Shown: positions 1-8,510 of the stretch, one piece after another
How the letters are laid out: each line of letters starts with the position of its first letter
Numbering within the stretch: position 1 is the first letter of the stretch
NCBI GenBank assembly: GCA_040387835.1
Contig: JAZKCZ010000002.1
Span: forward strand, 277,166 to 341,165
DNA: 64,000 bases
Direction of reading: 5' to 3'
From: Myxococcota bacterium
Lineage (GTDB): Bacteria; Myxococcota; UBA727; JABDBI01
Notes under the pieces: model-generated
The model's input: the letters and a program-made list of their open reading frames with translations, nothing else
The model's database searches: none
Told to the model about the DNA's origin: nothing
Translations under genes and position numbers: made by a program

Positions 1-126
1 TTGCTCACCGATTTTTAAGACTATTTCGTCGCCAGCACGCGCGTGTTCCATAGACTCATAGCGCATGTAAAAATCGCCAGCCCAAAGGCTATAGGCCGCA
101 CATAGAAATATCCCAAGTTTAAGCAT
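1..126 (-). CDS. Unknown secreted protein, N-terminal part only
   Basis: The first 42 codons of a minus-strand gene that runs off the left edge. The ATG is the complement of 124-126. The start MLKLGIFLCAAYSLWA looks like a short signal peptide with likely cleavage after WA, so the product is probably exported. The visible mature part carries no recognisable motif. It lies 42 bp downstream of tadA on the same strand and could be cotranscribed with it. Its likely ribosome-binding bases (GGGGAT just before the start) fall inside a small hairpin. Function unknown. Confidence 0.6.
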   Translation of the reverse strand, partial: MLKLGIFLCAAYSLWAGDFYMRYESMEHARAGDEIVLKIGEQ

Positions 127-127
127 G

Positions 128-146
128 AAATCCCCAAGTGGGATTT
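128..146 (-). promoter_or_regulatory. Small hairpin over the ribosome-binding site of the first gene
   Basis: A perfect 7-bp inverted repeat (AAATCCC at 128-134, GGGATTT at 140-146, 5-nt loop) lies between the tadA stop and the next start codon. The arm nearest the start contains the GGGGAT that would act as Shine-Dalgarno. It could lower translation, or be a weak terminator after tadA; no T-run follows. The structure is visible, the role is inferred. Confidence 0.3.
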
Positions 147-168
147 TAGCTAAACCGGTTAGAACGAT

Positions 169-648
169 CTATCGGTCGTTTAGCCGACGGGATCTCAAAT
201 GTTTGAAGAATCCGCTCATCAAATCGCCGGATTCAGCCGCCAATACGCCCCCGGTTACCTGCATCCGATGGTTTAATCGGGCGTCCGTCGTAATTTGATA
301 CAAAGACTGCACCGCGCCAGCCTTCGGATCCTGTGCGCCATAAACCAATCTGTCCACACGCGCGTTAACCAATGCCCCGGCACACATGGGACACGGCTCG
401 ACGGTTACATACAAAGTACATCCGGATAGGCGCCACCGGCCCAGATTTTCCGCGGCGTCAGCAATGGCCAAAACTTCTGCGTGAGCCAAGGGATTAGCGT
501 CAATTTCTCGGCGGTTCATGCCTTTGCCCACGAGTCTGTCTTCAAGGACAACCACCGCACCGATAGGCACTTCCCCTATTTCTGCGGCCTGTTTCGCGAG
601 CTCCAATGCTTCACGCATCCATTTTAAGTCTGTTGGTTGCATGTCCAT
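169..648 (-). CDS. tadA: tRNA-specific adenosine deaminase
   Basis: Deaminates adenosine 34 to inosine in the tRNA anticodon, in the cytoplasm. The 159-residue length is normal for TadA. The zinc site of the cytidine/deoxycytidylate deaminase fold is complete: HAE at residues 56-58 (His ligand, Glu proton shuttle) and PCPMC at 85-89 with both Cys ligands. GEVPIGAVVV near residue 25-34 and the NPLAHAE context are typical of TadA rather than of free-base deaminases. ATG or the second Met (residue 3) could be the start; neither has a clear ribosome-binding site. Divergent from the small membrane protein gene to its right. Confidence 0.95.
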   Translation of the reverse strand: MDMQPTDLKWMREALELAKQAAEIGEVPIGAVVVLEDRLVGKGMNRREIDANPLAHAEVLAIADAAENLGRWRLSGCTLYVTVEPCPMCAGALVNARVDRLVYGAQDPKAGAVQSLYQITTDARLNHRMQVTGGVLAAESGDLMSGFFKHLRSRRLNDR

Positions 649-1200
649 CTAAAAATCCTTACACTTTTTGTACTTATGTGGGTTATCGGCATCTTATTAC
701 TAGCTTTTTTAGTTATCTCAAGCGTGCTTGGGCTAATTTATCCCATCAGTGGCGCTTGGGAGCGCCAATCGAATTCAAATCAAAGCATCTGGGATAGAGA
801 GCGAATGATCCTGAAACAAATCGGTTTCATCGTTTTTGGCAGCCAAACCGTTCATGGCGGCAAACAACGCTTTTTTGGCTTTGCCTTTGGGCGTAAGGTC
901 TGGCTAAAAAGAAGAGACTACGGAATCCCTGCTTTAGAGCAACAAGGCTTCCCCAAAGAAGTAGCCAAGCTGGTACAAGGGCGTGTATTGCTTAAACTTC
1001 ACCTAAAGCTGTCGCCAGATAAACTATTCTTAACGGGCGATGCCCTACCCTATAAAATCGAGTTTTTCGAAGATGGCTCAGGCATTAAGAGCGTAAGCGA
1101 AGTAAGCCCTACCCCCAGGAACTACCACCGCGCCGAACTCATACCTACCGGCAGTGTCAGCCAACTGACCTCAGTGGGCAAACCAGCCTATGAGGCCTAA
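637..1200 (+). CDS. Small membrane-anchored protein of unknown function
   Basis: 187 residues with one long hydrophobic segment at about residues 5-36 and a basic, soluble remainder, so probably an N-terminally anchored protein with the rest periplasmic. No family recognised. As drawn it overlaps the divergent tadA start by 12 bp. A second in-frame ATG at 676 would remove the overlap and still keep the transmembrane segment. Neither start has a convincing Shine-Dalgarno sequence. Converges on the large alanine-rich gene. Confidence 0.6.
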   Translation: MHVHLKILTLFVLMWVIGILLLAFLVISSVLGLIYPISGAWERQSNSNQSIWDRERMILKQIGFIVFGSQTVHGGKQRFFGFAFGRKVWLKRRDYGIPALEQQGFPKEVAKLVQGRVLLKLHLKLSPDKLFLTGDALPYKIEFFEDGSGIKSVSEVSPTPRNYHRAELIPTGSVSQLTSVGKPAYEA

Positions 1201-1228
1201 TATTGGTTCGCAATATCACCCGAGCAAC

Positions 1229-1256
1229 AAAAAAATGCAGGCCCTTTAAGCCTGCA
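1229..1256 (-). terminator. Intrinsic terminator of the alanine-rich protein gene
   Basis: Read on the minus strand, a perfect 7-bp stem (TGCAGGC/GCCTGCA, 7-nt loop) is followed by seven T. It lies about 100 bp beyond the stop of the 1353-4136 gene. The T-run is only on the minus-strand side, which sets the direction. Confidence 0.8.
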
Positions 1257-1352
1257 GAGAAGCGCCACCAAGATTATCTAAAGAAAAATCTCAGCTGCTA
1301 TACCTATCAATTGTTTACTCGCTATCCTCATCCTCAAGCGTTTCTCAATTAG

Positions 1353-4136
1353 CTATTGTCGACTTAATAGTTCTGCATCTGCCGCTGCTGCCGCTTTTGC
1401 TTCTTTTGCTGCTACTTTCCAAGCTGCTACTGCTGCTTTTGCCTTTGCTCTTATTTCTAGTATTACACCTGGTAGTTTTGCTAAAGCTATTTCTACTGCT
1501 GCCATTTCCTGTATTACTGCTGTCTTTGCTTCTGCTGCTGCTTCTGCTGTTGCTGCTGTATATGCTGCTTGTACTGCTGTCATTGCCCGTGTTGCTGCTG
1601 CCCTTGCTTTTACTGATACTACTCCTGCTGCTTCTATTTCTACTTCTACTCCTGCTTCTGTTGGCGCCCCTGCTGCTGCCGATATTACTGCTGCTGCTGC
1701 CACTTTTGCTTCTTCTTCTGCTTTATTTGCTACTTCCCGTGCTGCTTCTGCTGCTACTAGCAGTACTTCTGTTACTTCTTCCTCAGCTGTTATTTGCCTT
1801 CCAAGTTTATATCCTTTTGCATCTTCATAAACTAAACCTAAACTAGCCTCTAAATCAAAATGCTTACAAATGCGGTCTGTCTGTCCTGAAGGAAAAGTAA
1901 AATCAACCTTGTCTCCTGTTTCGCTGACTCTATAGTGCGGAACTTCGTCGTCAGTTCCAAGCATGTCGCTTCCAAGACCAGTGTTCTGCCTATAAGCAAT
2001 TATCACGCCATCTGCATTTTGAAACCCAAAGATGAACATCGTTTGCTCTTCCTGTAAACGACCTATAGTCTGGAGTTTTCTCTTATAACCTATAAACCTA
2101 AAACCAAGAGGCATTCCTATAGTAAACCTAAAACGCTGTTCTAACGGTTTTCCAGGTACGGCTTCCGAATTTATGTCAAATCTGACTTTTGGATAGCTAT
2201 TAAGTGCAACCATTGCTGCAGCGTTTGCTGCAGTGTTTGCAGCCGTTAGTGCGCTTCCATCCGACATCACAATTTTCCTGTCGCTATTCACTATGAAACG
2301 CGGGTCGCTCGATGAAACCCTTGTTGTATCTAGCGAGGCAGCCACCCTTACAATGGGCGAGATGTCTGCAGGCGGAGGCTCAAGAGCCAAAAGATTTTTT
2401 ACCCAATTTAGAGTAAGTTGGTTACCAGCTTCTTTTCCACACATAAATACAACTTTCACCCTGTCGCCATTTACGAGCAAAATCTTATCCCTTGAATCAC
2501 CTACCGGCACCCGCTTCGTGTCAGATAGCATGTTACAATTGTTAAACACACCCGTTGCCAATTGAGCGTCTTGATGTGTCGCAGATTGCACGGGTGTAGA
2601 AGTCACAAGGACACAACATACCAAGCAACCAGTTTCGACAAAAAGCATCAAAACTTCAGGCGTAAACGCTTCAGCGTACATAAAGTTCACAATCGGAACA
2701 TTCATAATCTTCGCACCTTTCCAACCCACGTGCTCAAAAGTTGAAATAAAGACCGAATCAGCTGCAAGCCACTTGCCTCCTCCTCCTCCTACTACAATCG
2801 GGAGGGCTAAAGGAGGGATAAGACCGTCTGCAGTAAATCTATTTTCATATGCGTAACGTCCATCCGCGGCACGATTAGCTTCTTCCAATAAAGCTGATGG
2901 GTTAATTCCCAAGTTAGGGTCCAGTGGCACAATTTTCAGTTCAGCAACATCCAGCACACTATCGAGTGCTGCTGCAGCTTGGGGAGTTGGTGCAGCTGGA
3001 CTGTTTCCTCCAGTGTGGGCGGCTCCTAAGCCGGGTTCTGCCGCGGCTTGTTTAAACTCTTGTGATTCGCGCCTCACAAGTTTCCCTTGATTGTCACTGG
3101 CAACATTGCCGGTTCGTTTAAAAGCATTATGCATGAAAGATAGGCCCTTAATAATGTCCCATCCCATAGAAAAGGCAGCTGTTCCAACTTTCAAAGACTC
3201 CATGATATCTCTTACTTTTGCACGGGCATCTTGGAGCTCCTTAGCCTTAACTTCGTCCTGTTGATACGGTATCACTTCAAGCTCGTTCGAGGCATAGTGC
3301 ACTGCATTATGCACTTGAGAGGGTATGACATAATACGGATTTGCATGTTGGTTGAACCCTTGTAGTAGTTCGTTTAACCGCTGGGTGCTTTCCCACTGGC
3401 CCCAACCCAAAATTGTTTCCGCATTATATGACAATCTAAGCGCTTGAGCGAGCACTGGAGCTGCTTTAATGGCCGCAGAGCCGCCCACTAGCGTTGCACC
3501 GGTTAGCAACAATGGAACTTGCGCCGTTACAGCAGTCGAGGCATCTCCTTCTTCAATGTAACGTGAGCAACCGTCATAAATGCCATAAGCCAATACGCCA
3601 ACGCCTGCGATTGGTATTACAGGCACACCGAATACACATGTAGCGGAAATAATTTTCGTAGCGCCAAAAATAAACGAAGTATGCGCAGCAAAGGCACCGA
3701 TTTCGTAGGCGTAACCCAAGGTAGAAGGAGACAAGTTCTCTTCAACAGCAGTTTTCAATGCAGAGCTAACGGAGTCGGAGGCATTACTCCAAGAAGTAAA
3801 AGAAAAGGCCTTGTCATAAGGCTGCGGGTCGCTGCCAGTCGGAGCGCCAAAAATAGTATAAGTCGGAGGGCTAAAATTAGATGCAGTGTCGCTGACTTTA
3901 ATCGAAGAAGTAAGAATAAAATCAAATACAGTTCCCGGCATAGAGGTAAAGGCGTCGAAGGCGTTACTCCAAGAATCAAAAGCGGGAACTGATTCAGTAG
4001 TTGGTGGCTCAGCTGGACGAACTGATCCAGCCTCCTTCTTCTCTTGGTCCGATTTAGATCTCTGCAAAAAACTGGTTCCAGCTTGAGAGCTCATTGCAAA
4101 CAAAGACAAAGTGAATGTTAAATATATGTATCTCAC
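1353..4136 (-). CDS. Large secreted alanine-rich protein, unknown
   Basis: 927 residues, no family recognised. The start is a GTG with AGGAG 7 nt upstream (complement of 4144-4148), and MRYIYLTFTLSLFAMSSQAG is a good Sec signal peptide. Residues 51-65 and 110-126 both carry an S-W-S-N-A motif followed by Asp/Ser-rich residues, suggesting an internal duplication. Hydrophobic stretches around residues 150-235 could be membrane-associated. The last 150 or so residues are very rich in Ala with regularly placed Glu/Lys/Arg, predicted to form long helices or a coiled coil. It has a candidate promoter and a good terminator, so it is probably a single-gene unit. Possible surface or secreted protein and T2SS substrate; this is inference. 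Confidence 0.75.
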   Translation of the reverse strand: MRYIYLTFTLSLFAMSSQAGTSFLQRSKSDQEKKEAGSVRPAEPPTTESVPAFDSWSNAFDAFTSMPGTVFDFILTSSIKVSDTASNFSPPTYTIFGAPTGSDPQPYDKAFSFTSWSNASDSVSSALKTAVEENLSPSTLGYAYEIGAFAAHTSFIFGATKIISATCVFGVPVIPIAGVGVLAYGIYDGCSRYIEEGDASTAVTAQVPLLLTGATLVGGSAAIKAAPVLAQALRLSYNAETILGWGQWESTQRLNELLQGFNQHANPYYVIPSQVHNAVHYASNELEVIPYQQDEVKAKELQDARAKVRDIMESLKVGTAAFSMGWDIIKGLSFMHNAFKRTGNVASDNQGKLVRRESQEFKQAAAEPGLGAAHTGGNSPAAPTPQAAAALDSVLDVAELKIVPLDPNLGINPSALLEEANRAADGRYAYENRFTADGLIPPLALPIVVGGGGGKWLAADSVFISTFEHVGWKGAKIMNVPIVNFMYAEAFTPEVLMLFVETGCLVCCVLVTSTPVQSATHQDAQLATGVFNNCNMLSDTKRVPVGDSRDKILLVNGDRVKVVFMCGKEAGNQLTLNWVKNLLALEPPPADISPIVRVAASLDTTRVSSSDPRFIVNSDRKIVMSDGSALTAANTAANAAAMVALNSYPKVRFDINSEAVPGKPLEQRFRFTIGMPLGFRFIGYKRKLQTIGRLQEEQTMFIFGFQNADGVIIAYRQNTGLGSDMLGTDDEVPHYRVSETGDKVDFTFPSGQTDRICKHFDLEASLGLVYEDAKGYKLGRQITAEEEVTEVLLVAAEAAREVANKAEEEAKVAAAAVISAAAGAPTEAGVEVEIEAAGVVSVKARAAATRAMTAVQAAYTAATAEAAAEAKTAVIQEMAAVEIALAKLPGVILEIRAKAKAAVAAWKVAAKEAKAAAAADAELLSRQ

Positions 4137-4160
4137 TGAACAACTCCTATTCAGATGTTG

Positions 4161-4188
4161 ATATTACTTGCTTTTATTTTAACGTCAA
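4161..4188 (-). promoter_or_regulatory. Candidate sigma-70 promoter of the alanine-rich protein gene
   Basis: Minus strand: TTGACG (5/6 to the -35 consensus, complement of 4183-4188), a 16-bp spacer, then TAATAT (4/6, complement of 4161-4166). It lies directly upstream of the AGGAG site and GTG start. Confidence 0.45.
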
Positions 4189-4266
4189 CAGGGGAACAAT
4201 CAGACAGAGATAAGTTTAACGCTTTAAATTCAAAGACCTACAAAGATGTTAATTGTATACAGTAAA

Positions 4267-4995
4267 TCATTTCAGGACTTTAAAGTAAACTTTTTTACGT
4301 TGGTTGGCCCAAGTGATGCTGTCTACTGATGGTTCATCCTCTGGAAACAAAAGCGTCAGCTTAGAGTGGTCTAAGCTCACCTGAATTGCTACGCCCACAA
4401 CCTCAGCCGATCGAGCACCCTCCTTGTCAGTGAAGAAAACCCGGCAGTTTTTTGGCAATATTATACCCCCATCTACTTGAAAGTCGCATTTGTACTCTAG
4501 TGTGGGTAGGCCAATTTGTTCACATTTATTGTCAGTATACAAATTAAAGACGTAAACTAACTTTGCAGATTGCGGGAACTCAATACGGCTTTTGGTGGAG
4601 AGGTAATTCTGGCCATCCGATGCGTATACCAATTGAGTACAATGCTGCTGCCATTTACCCTGCAGGTTTTCAGATAAGTTTCTCTTTTGAGGAATAGATG
4701 CCGGCATAACTGGCTCGTTTACAGGCTGGTGCCAGGGTGTAACTGAGTGGTTCACTGACGGGTTTGAGGGCTGAAGCGAAGGCGGTTGAGACGGTGGCCA
4801 CGGTGTGACTGGATGGTTCACGGGGCGGCGGGATTGAGGCGGAGGCTGCTGAACGTTGGGTGGCGGTGGATCTGATTCGATCACAGGTTCGAGATGAGAA
4901 CTGGATGGTTCTAAATTTTTTTCAGTAGGTTGCTTTTCCGTACAACCAGCGATTGCGAAGGCAGATAGGACAATAAGAGTATAAAATAGATTCAT
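4267..4995 (-). CDS. Proline-rich lipoprotein
   Basis: 242 residues. The N-terminus MNLFYTLIVLSAFAIAGC ends in a lipobox (IAGC), so it should be lipidated on Cys18. Residues about 25-100 form a Pro-rich linker with repeated V-N-H-x-V-T-P-W units, then a soluble C-terminal domain of about 140 residues with Cys at several positions. The design of lipid anchor, flexible spacer and globular domain suits an outer- or inner-membrane protein reaching across the periplasm. The C-terminal domain is not one I recognise. Same strand as the alanine-rich gene 130 bp downstream, but that gene appears to have its own promoter. Confidence 0.75.
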   Translation of the reverse strand: MNLFYTLIVLSAFAIAGCTEKQPTEKNLEPSSSHLEPVIESDPPPPNVQQPPPQSRRPVNHPVTPWPPSQPPSLQPSNPSVNHSVTPWHQPVNEPVMPASIPQKRNLSENLQGKWQQHCTQLVYASDGQNYLSTKSRIEFPQSAKLVYVFNLYTDNKCEQIGLPTLEYKCDFQVDGGIILPKNCRVFFTDKEGARSAEVVGVAIQVSLDHSKLTLLFPEDEPSVDSITWANQRKKVYFKVLK

Positions 4996-5061
4996 AAATC
5001 TATTGTATTACGAATCTAATGGTTAAACAAGTCAAGACAGTAATAATATTGGAGAAATAGA

Positions 5062-5103
5062 GTGCCTCATCGCCTGCGGCTTCCCGCAAAGACGATGTGG
5101 CGC
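5062..5103 (-). terminator. Long hairpin after nrdB, probable terminator
   Basis: An imperfect stem of about 18 bp (GTGCC, CATCG and TGCGG on one side pairing with CCGCA, CGATG and GGCGC on the other, short CTT loop) starts five bases beyond the nrdB stop. On the minus strand it is followed only by CTCTATTTC, a weak T-run, so termination efficiency is uncertain. Confidence 0.5.
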
Positions 5104-5107
5104 AGTT

Positions 5108-6154
5108 TTAGAAGCTCTCGTTAAAAACGACTGCGTCTTTACTAATATCAAAACCTTTTTGATATTCAGTCACACGTTTTTCAAAGAAGTTCGTTAGCGG
5201 CTGCAAATCTTGCAACACCATAAACGGAAACGGGTTATTAGTCTTGTATTTGCGTGGCAGGCCCATTTGTACAAAGCGTTGATCGGCAACGTATTTCAGA
5301 TACTCCAGCATGGATCGTTCGGACAAGCCGCTGACACCCAGGCTTAAAATGTCTTTGCAAAACGCCATTTCAACTTCAATGGCTTCATCCACCATCGCTT
5401 CGATTTTTTGAGTCAGCTCAGCATTAAATAGCTCTGGGTATTCTTGTCTAATCACCGCAATGACATCCATCGCAGCTTGGATATGCATGGTTTCATCACG
5501 AAATACCCAGTTGGTGGCTGTTGCCAGGCCCGGCAGCAGGCCTTTATCGCGCAAGAAATAGACATAAGCGAAAGAGCCGAAGAAGAACAAGCCTTCTACG
5601 CAAGCTGCAAAACAGATTAAGTTTTCTAAGAACTGGCGCTTTTTATCCAGCGTATCCAAGCTGTCCAGCTTATCGATGGAATCCATGTACTTAAAGCAGA
5701 AATCGGCTTTCAGCTTAATGGATTCGATCTTTTGATACGCATCGAAAGCAGCTTTTCGCTCACCAGCATCTGGAACGTAGTTGTCAACCAGCAACAAATA
5801 GGTTTCTACGTGCAGCATCTCATCAAAAAGCTGTTTACCTAAAAACATCCGGAACTCAGGCGAGTTGATGTGCTTGTAAAAGTTCAAAACCAAGTTGTGT
5901 GCAACCAAATTATCAGCGGTTGCAAAAAACGCGACCAAACGTTTGATCAGATGCGCCTCTGGAGCCGTTAAACGATCACGCAAATGTTCAAAATCCACGG
6001 AAAAATCGATTTCATCTGTGGTCCAGATGTTCTTAATCGAATCTTTGTAAGCTTTGAAGAACTGTGGGTACTTCATCGGCCGTAGGGTTAGGTCTAGTTC
6101 TTGGTCTAAAATCACTGGCAAGCCTCGCAAGTTTCTGGGTTCTCGAGTGAACAA
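5108..6154 (-). CDS. nrdB: Class I ribonucleotide reductase, beta (radical) subunit
   Basis: Holds the diiron-tyrosyl radical cofactor needed by NrdA to reduce ribonucleotides to deoxyribonucleotides. 348 residues, usual for R2. All expected metal ligands are present: Asp81, Glu112, His115, Glu187, Glu221 and His224. Tyr119, four residues after His115, is the expected radical tyrosine, which argues for class Ia and against the Phe-bearing class Ic. The start overlaps the nrdA 3' end by 43 bp; it is kept because the family needs the ILD..LDLTLRPM segment that begins at residue 15. Cotranscribed with nrdA. Confidence 0.96.
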   Translation of the reverse strand: MFTREPRNLRGLPVILDQELDLTLRPMKYPQFFKAYKDSIKNIWTTDEIDFSVDFEHLRDRLTAPEAHLIKRLVAFFATADNLVAHNLVLNFYKHINSPEFRMFLGKQLFDEMLHVETYLLLVDNYVPDAGERKAAFDAYQKIESIKLKADFCFKYMDSIDKLDSLDTLDKKRQFLENLICFAACVEGLFFFGSFAYVYFLRDKGLLPGLATATNWVFRDETMHIQAAMDVIAVIRQEYPELFNAELTQKIEAMVDEAIEVEMAFCKDILSLGVSGLSERSMLEYLKYVADQRFVQMGLPRKYKTNNPFPFMVLQDLQPLTNFFEKRVTEYQKGFDISKDAVVFNESF

Positions 6155-8421
6155 GCCAAAGCTTCTTGCTCTGGCACTTGTACCGTCGTTTTTTGGATAC
6201 TGGTCTTCGCTCTAGAGCGCAGGTAGTAGGTTGTTTTCACACCCTGCTTCCAAGCATACATATACATGGACGACAGTTTAGCCAAGTTCGGGTTTTCCAT
6301 GAATAGGTTTAATGACTGAGCCTGGCAAATAAACGTCGAACGCGCCACAGCCATGTCGATCAAATCTTTCTGAGAAATTTCCCATACGGTTTTGTACAAG
6401 TCCTTCAAATCCTGAGGGATTTCTTCGATGCCTTGAATCGAGCCTTCTGCAGAAATGATCTTCGAACGCATGTAAGCGTCCCAAAGATTGCGCTTTTTCA
6501 AATCTTCGATCAAATAGCGATTTACCTGCAAAAACTCGCCGCTCAAGGTTTCGCGCTTAAAGAAGTTTGAAATCTGAGGTTCAATGCTTTCAAAACTGCC
6601 TAAAATAGAAGCGATGGTCGCGGTTGGTGCAATGGCTATCAACAAGCTATTGCGGATACCGGTTTTTCGAACTTCTTCAGCCATCGCGTCCCAGTCAAAA
6701 TGAGTCTCTGGGATTTCTTGGCCACAAGCCTTAGCAAGCTGAACCTGCAACTGACCTTTGGCGTAACGAGACTGATGAAACCCTTCGAAACTGCCGTGCG
6801 TTTTAGCCAACTGCATGCTGGTTTTAAGCGCTTGGTAGTAAACCTCTTCAGAGATACGCGCAGACAACTTCTTAGACTCGTCCGAAGTAAAAGGCAGGCG
6901 CAGTTTGAAAAACACATCCTGCATACCCATAATACCCAGGCCAACCGGACGCCATCTCTTGTTTGATGCCTGAGACTCAACCGTTGGATAGAAGTTAATG
7001 TCCACCACGCGATCAAGGAAAGTGGTCGCAAGCTCAACCGCTTTTCGAAGCTTTTCAAAGTTAAACTGTCCGCCTTCAATAAAGCGCGGCAAGTTAACGC
7101 TGCCCAAGTTACAGACCGCGGTTTCGGCGCCCGAAGTGACTTCCAAAATTTCGGTGCACAAGTTTGAGCTTCGCACGACATTGCCTGGAGCGCCTGTTTG
7201 AGCGGAACGAAGGTTCGCTTTATCTTTAAAGCACAACCAACCGTTACCGGTTTCAGCCAAGGTCTGGATCATACGCGCATAGAGATCACGCGCAGGGATC
7301 TTCTTAATCGCCAAGCCTTCTTGCTCGTATTGTTCATACTGAGCATCGAACTCTTCACCATAAGTGGTGAGCAGTTTAGGCGTTTTATTGGGCGAGAATA
7401 GGCTCCAGTCTTGGTTTTGCTCCACGCGACGCATGAACAAGTCCGGGATCCATAAAGCCAAGTTCAGGTTATGCGTGCGGCGCTCTTCTGAGCCGGTGTT
7501 GTTTCGAAGGTCCAAGAAAGCTTCGATGTCGCCGTGCCATGGTTCCAAATAAATGGCAGCAGCACCTTTGCGGCGGCCACCTTGGTTTACCGCATGGACC
7601 GAGCTGTCAAACACTTTCAAGAACGGGATAATGCCGTTGCTCATGCCATTGGTGGTATTGATCAGCGCGCCCGAGGATCGAACGGGGGTCCAATCAAGGC
7701 CGATACCGCCCGAGAATTTAGACAACATGGCTGAATCGGTGATCGCTTTATAGATCCCGTCCAAGCTATCTTCTTTCACCGTGAGCAAATAGCAGCTGCT
7801 CATTTGCGGGTGTCTGGTTCCGGAGTTAAACAGCGTCGGTGTGGCTGGCAAATAATAGAACTGGCTGATCAGATCATAAAAAGAGATCGCTTCTTCCACA
7901 CTGTTTGCAAGACCCAAGGAAACACGCATCAACATCCATTGGGGACGTTCAATAATTTGGCGTGTTTTCGGATGTCTCAGCAAATAGCGATCGGTCAGCG
8001 TTTTAAGACCAAAGTATTCGAACAGATCATCTCGTTCGTGGTGGATAGCGTATTCAATGGCGTCGATGTTTTTCTCAACCAAGTTCATGACGCGATCAGC
8101 GATCATGCCAGCATCCATGGCTACGCGAATATAGTCACGAAACGCAGAGCCCCTACCCACTTCCTTCAGAATGCTTTCAGAAAGCATGCGCGCTGCAACT
8201 TTGGAGTAATTAGGCTCCTCCATCATCAGCATCACGGCATTGGCGATCGACAATTTGTCTAGTTCTTGGGTGGTGCTGCGATCATGAAGGCCGCTAATGG
8301 TTCTCTTAGCGATTTCGATCGCTTCCACATTGTCGATGCCTCTGCAAGCGCGGTTCACAGCCGTTAGAATTTTTTCTATTTTAACTTCTTCTCTTGAACC
8401 GTCGCGTTTAATAACGTACAT
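6112..8421 (-). CDS. nrdA: Class I ribonucleotide reductase, alpha (catalytic) subunit
   Basis: Large subunit of 769 residues. An ATP-cone domain opens the protein (YVIKRDGSREEVKIEKI, residues 2-18), so allosteric activity control by ATP/dATP is likely. Catalytic residues: Cys210 and Cys437 as the redox pair, Asn420, Cys422 and Glu424 in the NLCTE motif. The C-terminus ends in a mobile CEAC pair (765 and 768) that would be re-reduced by thioredoxin or glutaredoxin. GGAG lies about 9 nt upstream of the ATG. Next gene nrdB overlaps by 43 bp; ctaA lies upstream on the same strand with 89 bp between. Confidence 0.97.
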   Translation of the reverse strand: MYVIKRDGSREEVKIEKILTAVNRACRGIDNVEAIEIAKRTISGLHDRSTTQELDKLSIANAVMLMMEEPNYSKVAARMLSESILKEVGRGSAFRDYIRVAMDAGMIADRVMNLVEKNIDAIEYAIHHERDDLFEYFGLKTLTDRYLLRHPKTRQIIERPQWMLMRVSLGLANSVEEAISFYDLISQFYYLPATPTLFNSGTRHPQMSSCYLLTVKEDSLDGIYKAITDSAMLSKFSGGIGLDWTPVRSSGALINTTNGMSNGIIPFLKVFDSSVHAVNQGGRRKGAAAIYLEPWHGDIEAFLDLRNNTGSEERRTHNLNLALWIPDLFMRRVEQNQDWSLFSPNKTPKLLTTYGEEFDAQYEQYEQEGLAIKKIPARDLYARMIQTLAETGNGWLCFKDKANLRSAQTGAPGNVVRSSNLCTEILEVTSGAETAVCNLGSVNLPRFIEGGQFNFEKLRKAVELATTFLDRVVDINFYPTVESQASNKRWRPVGLGIMGMQDVFFKLRLPFTSDESKKLSARISEEVYYQALKTSMQLAKTHGSFEGFHQSRYAKGQLQVQLAKACGQEIPETHFDWDAMAEEVRKTGIRNSLLIAIAPTATIASILGSFESIEPQISNFFKRETLSGEFLQVNRYLIEDLKKRNLWDAYMRSKIISAEGSIQGIEEIPQDLKDLYKTVWEISQKDLIDMAVARSTFICQAQSLNLFMENPNLAKLSSMYMYAWKQGVKTTYYLRSRAKTSIQKTTVQVPEQEALACSLENPETCEACQ

Positions 8422-8442
8422 AAATAAATGCTCCGATGACGC

Positions 8443-8472
8443 AGACTATTTCAGAAATAAATCTGTTGTCAA
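8443..8472 (-). promoter_or_regulatory. Candidate promoter of nrdA-nrdB
   Basis: Minus strand: perfect TTGACA (complement of 8467-8472), 18-bp spacer, TAGTCT (3/6, complement of 8443-8448), about 20 bp before the nrdA start. I looked for the NrdR-box pattern ACACNATATATNGTGT here and did not see it. Confidence 0.4.
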
Positions 8473-8510
8473 ATGTTTTAAATTTTGCCTAAAATTTAGG
8501 GATTTAGAGT

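Noticed and set aside
1397..1846. Leucine-rich open frame on the plus strand
   Set aside because: It is the antisense shadow of the Ala-rich tail (GCN codons read backwards give Leu-rich codons). The minus-strand gene has signal peptide, ribosome-binding site, promoter and terminator.
8422..8510. NrdR box upstream of nrdA
   Set aside because: I looked for the pair of conserved 16-bp palindromes and found none in this gap.
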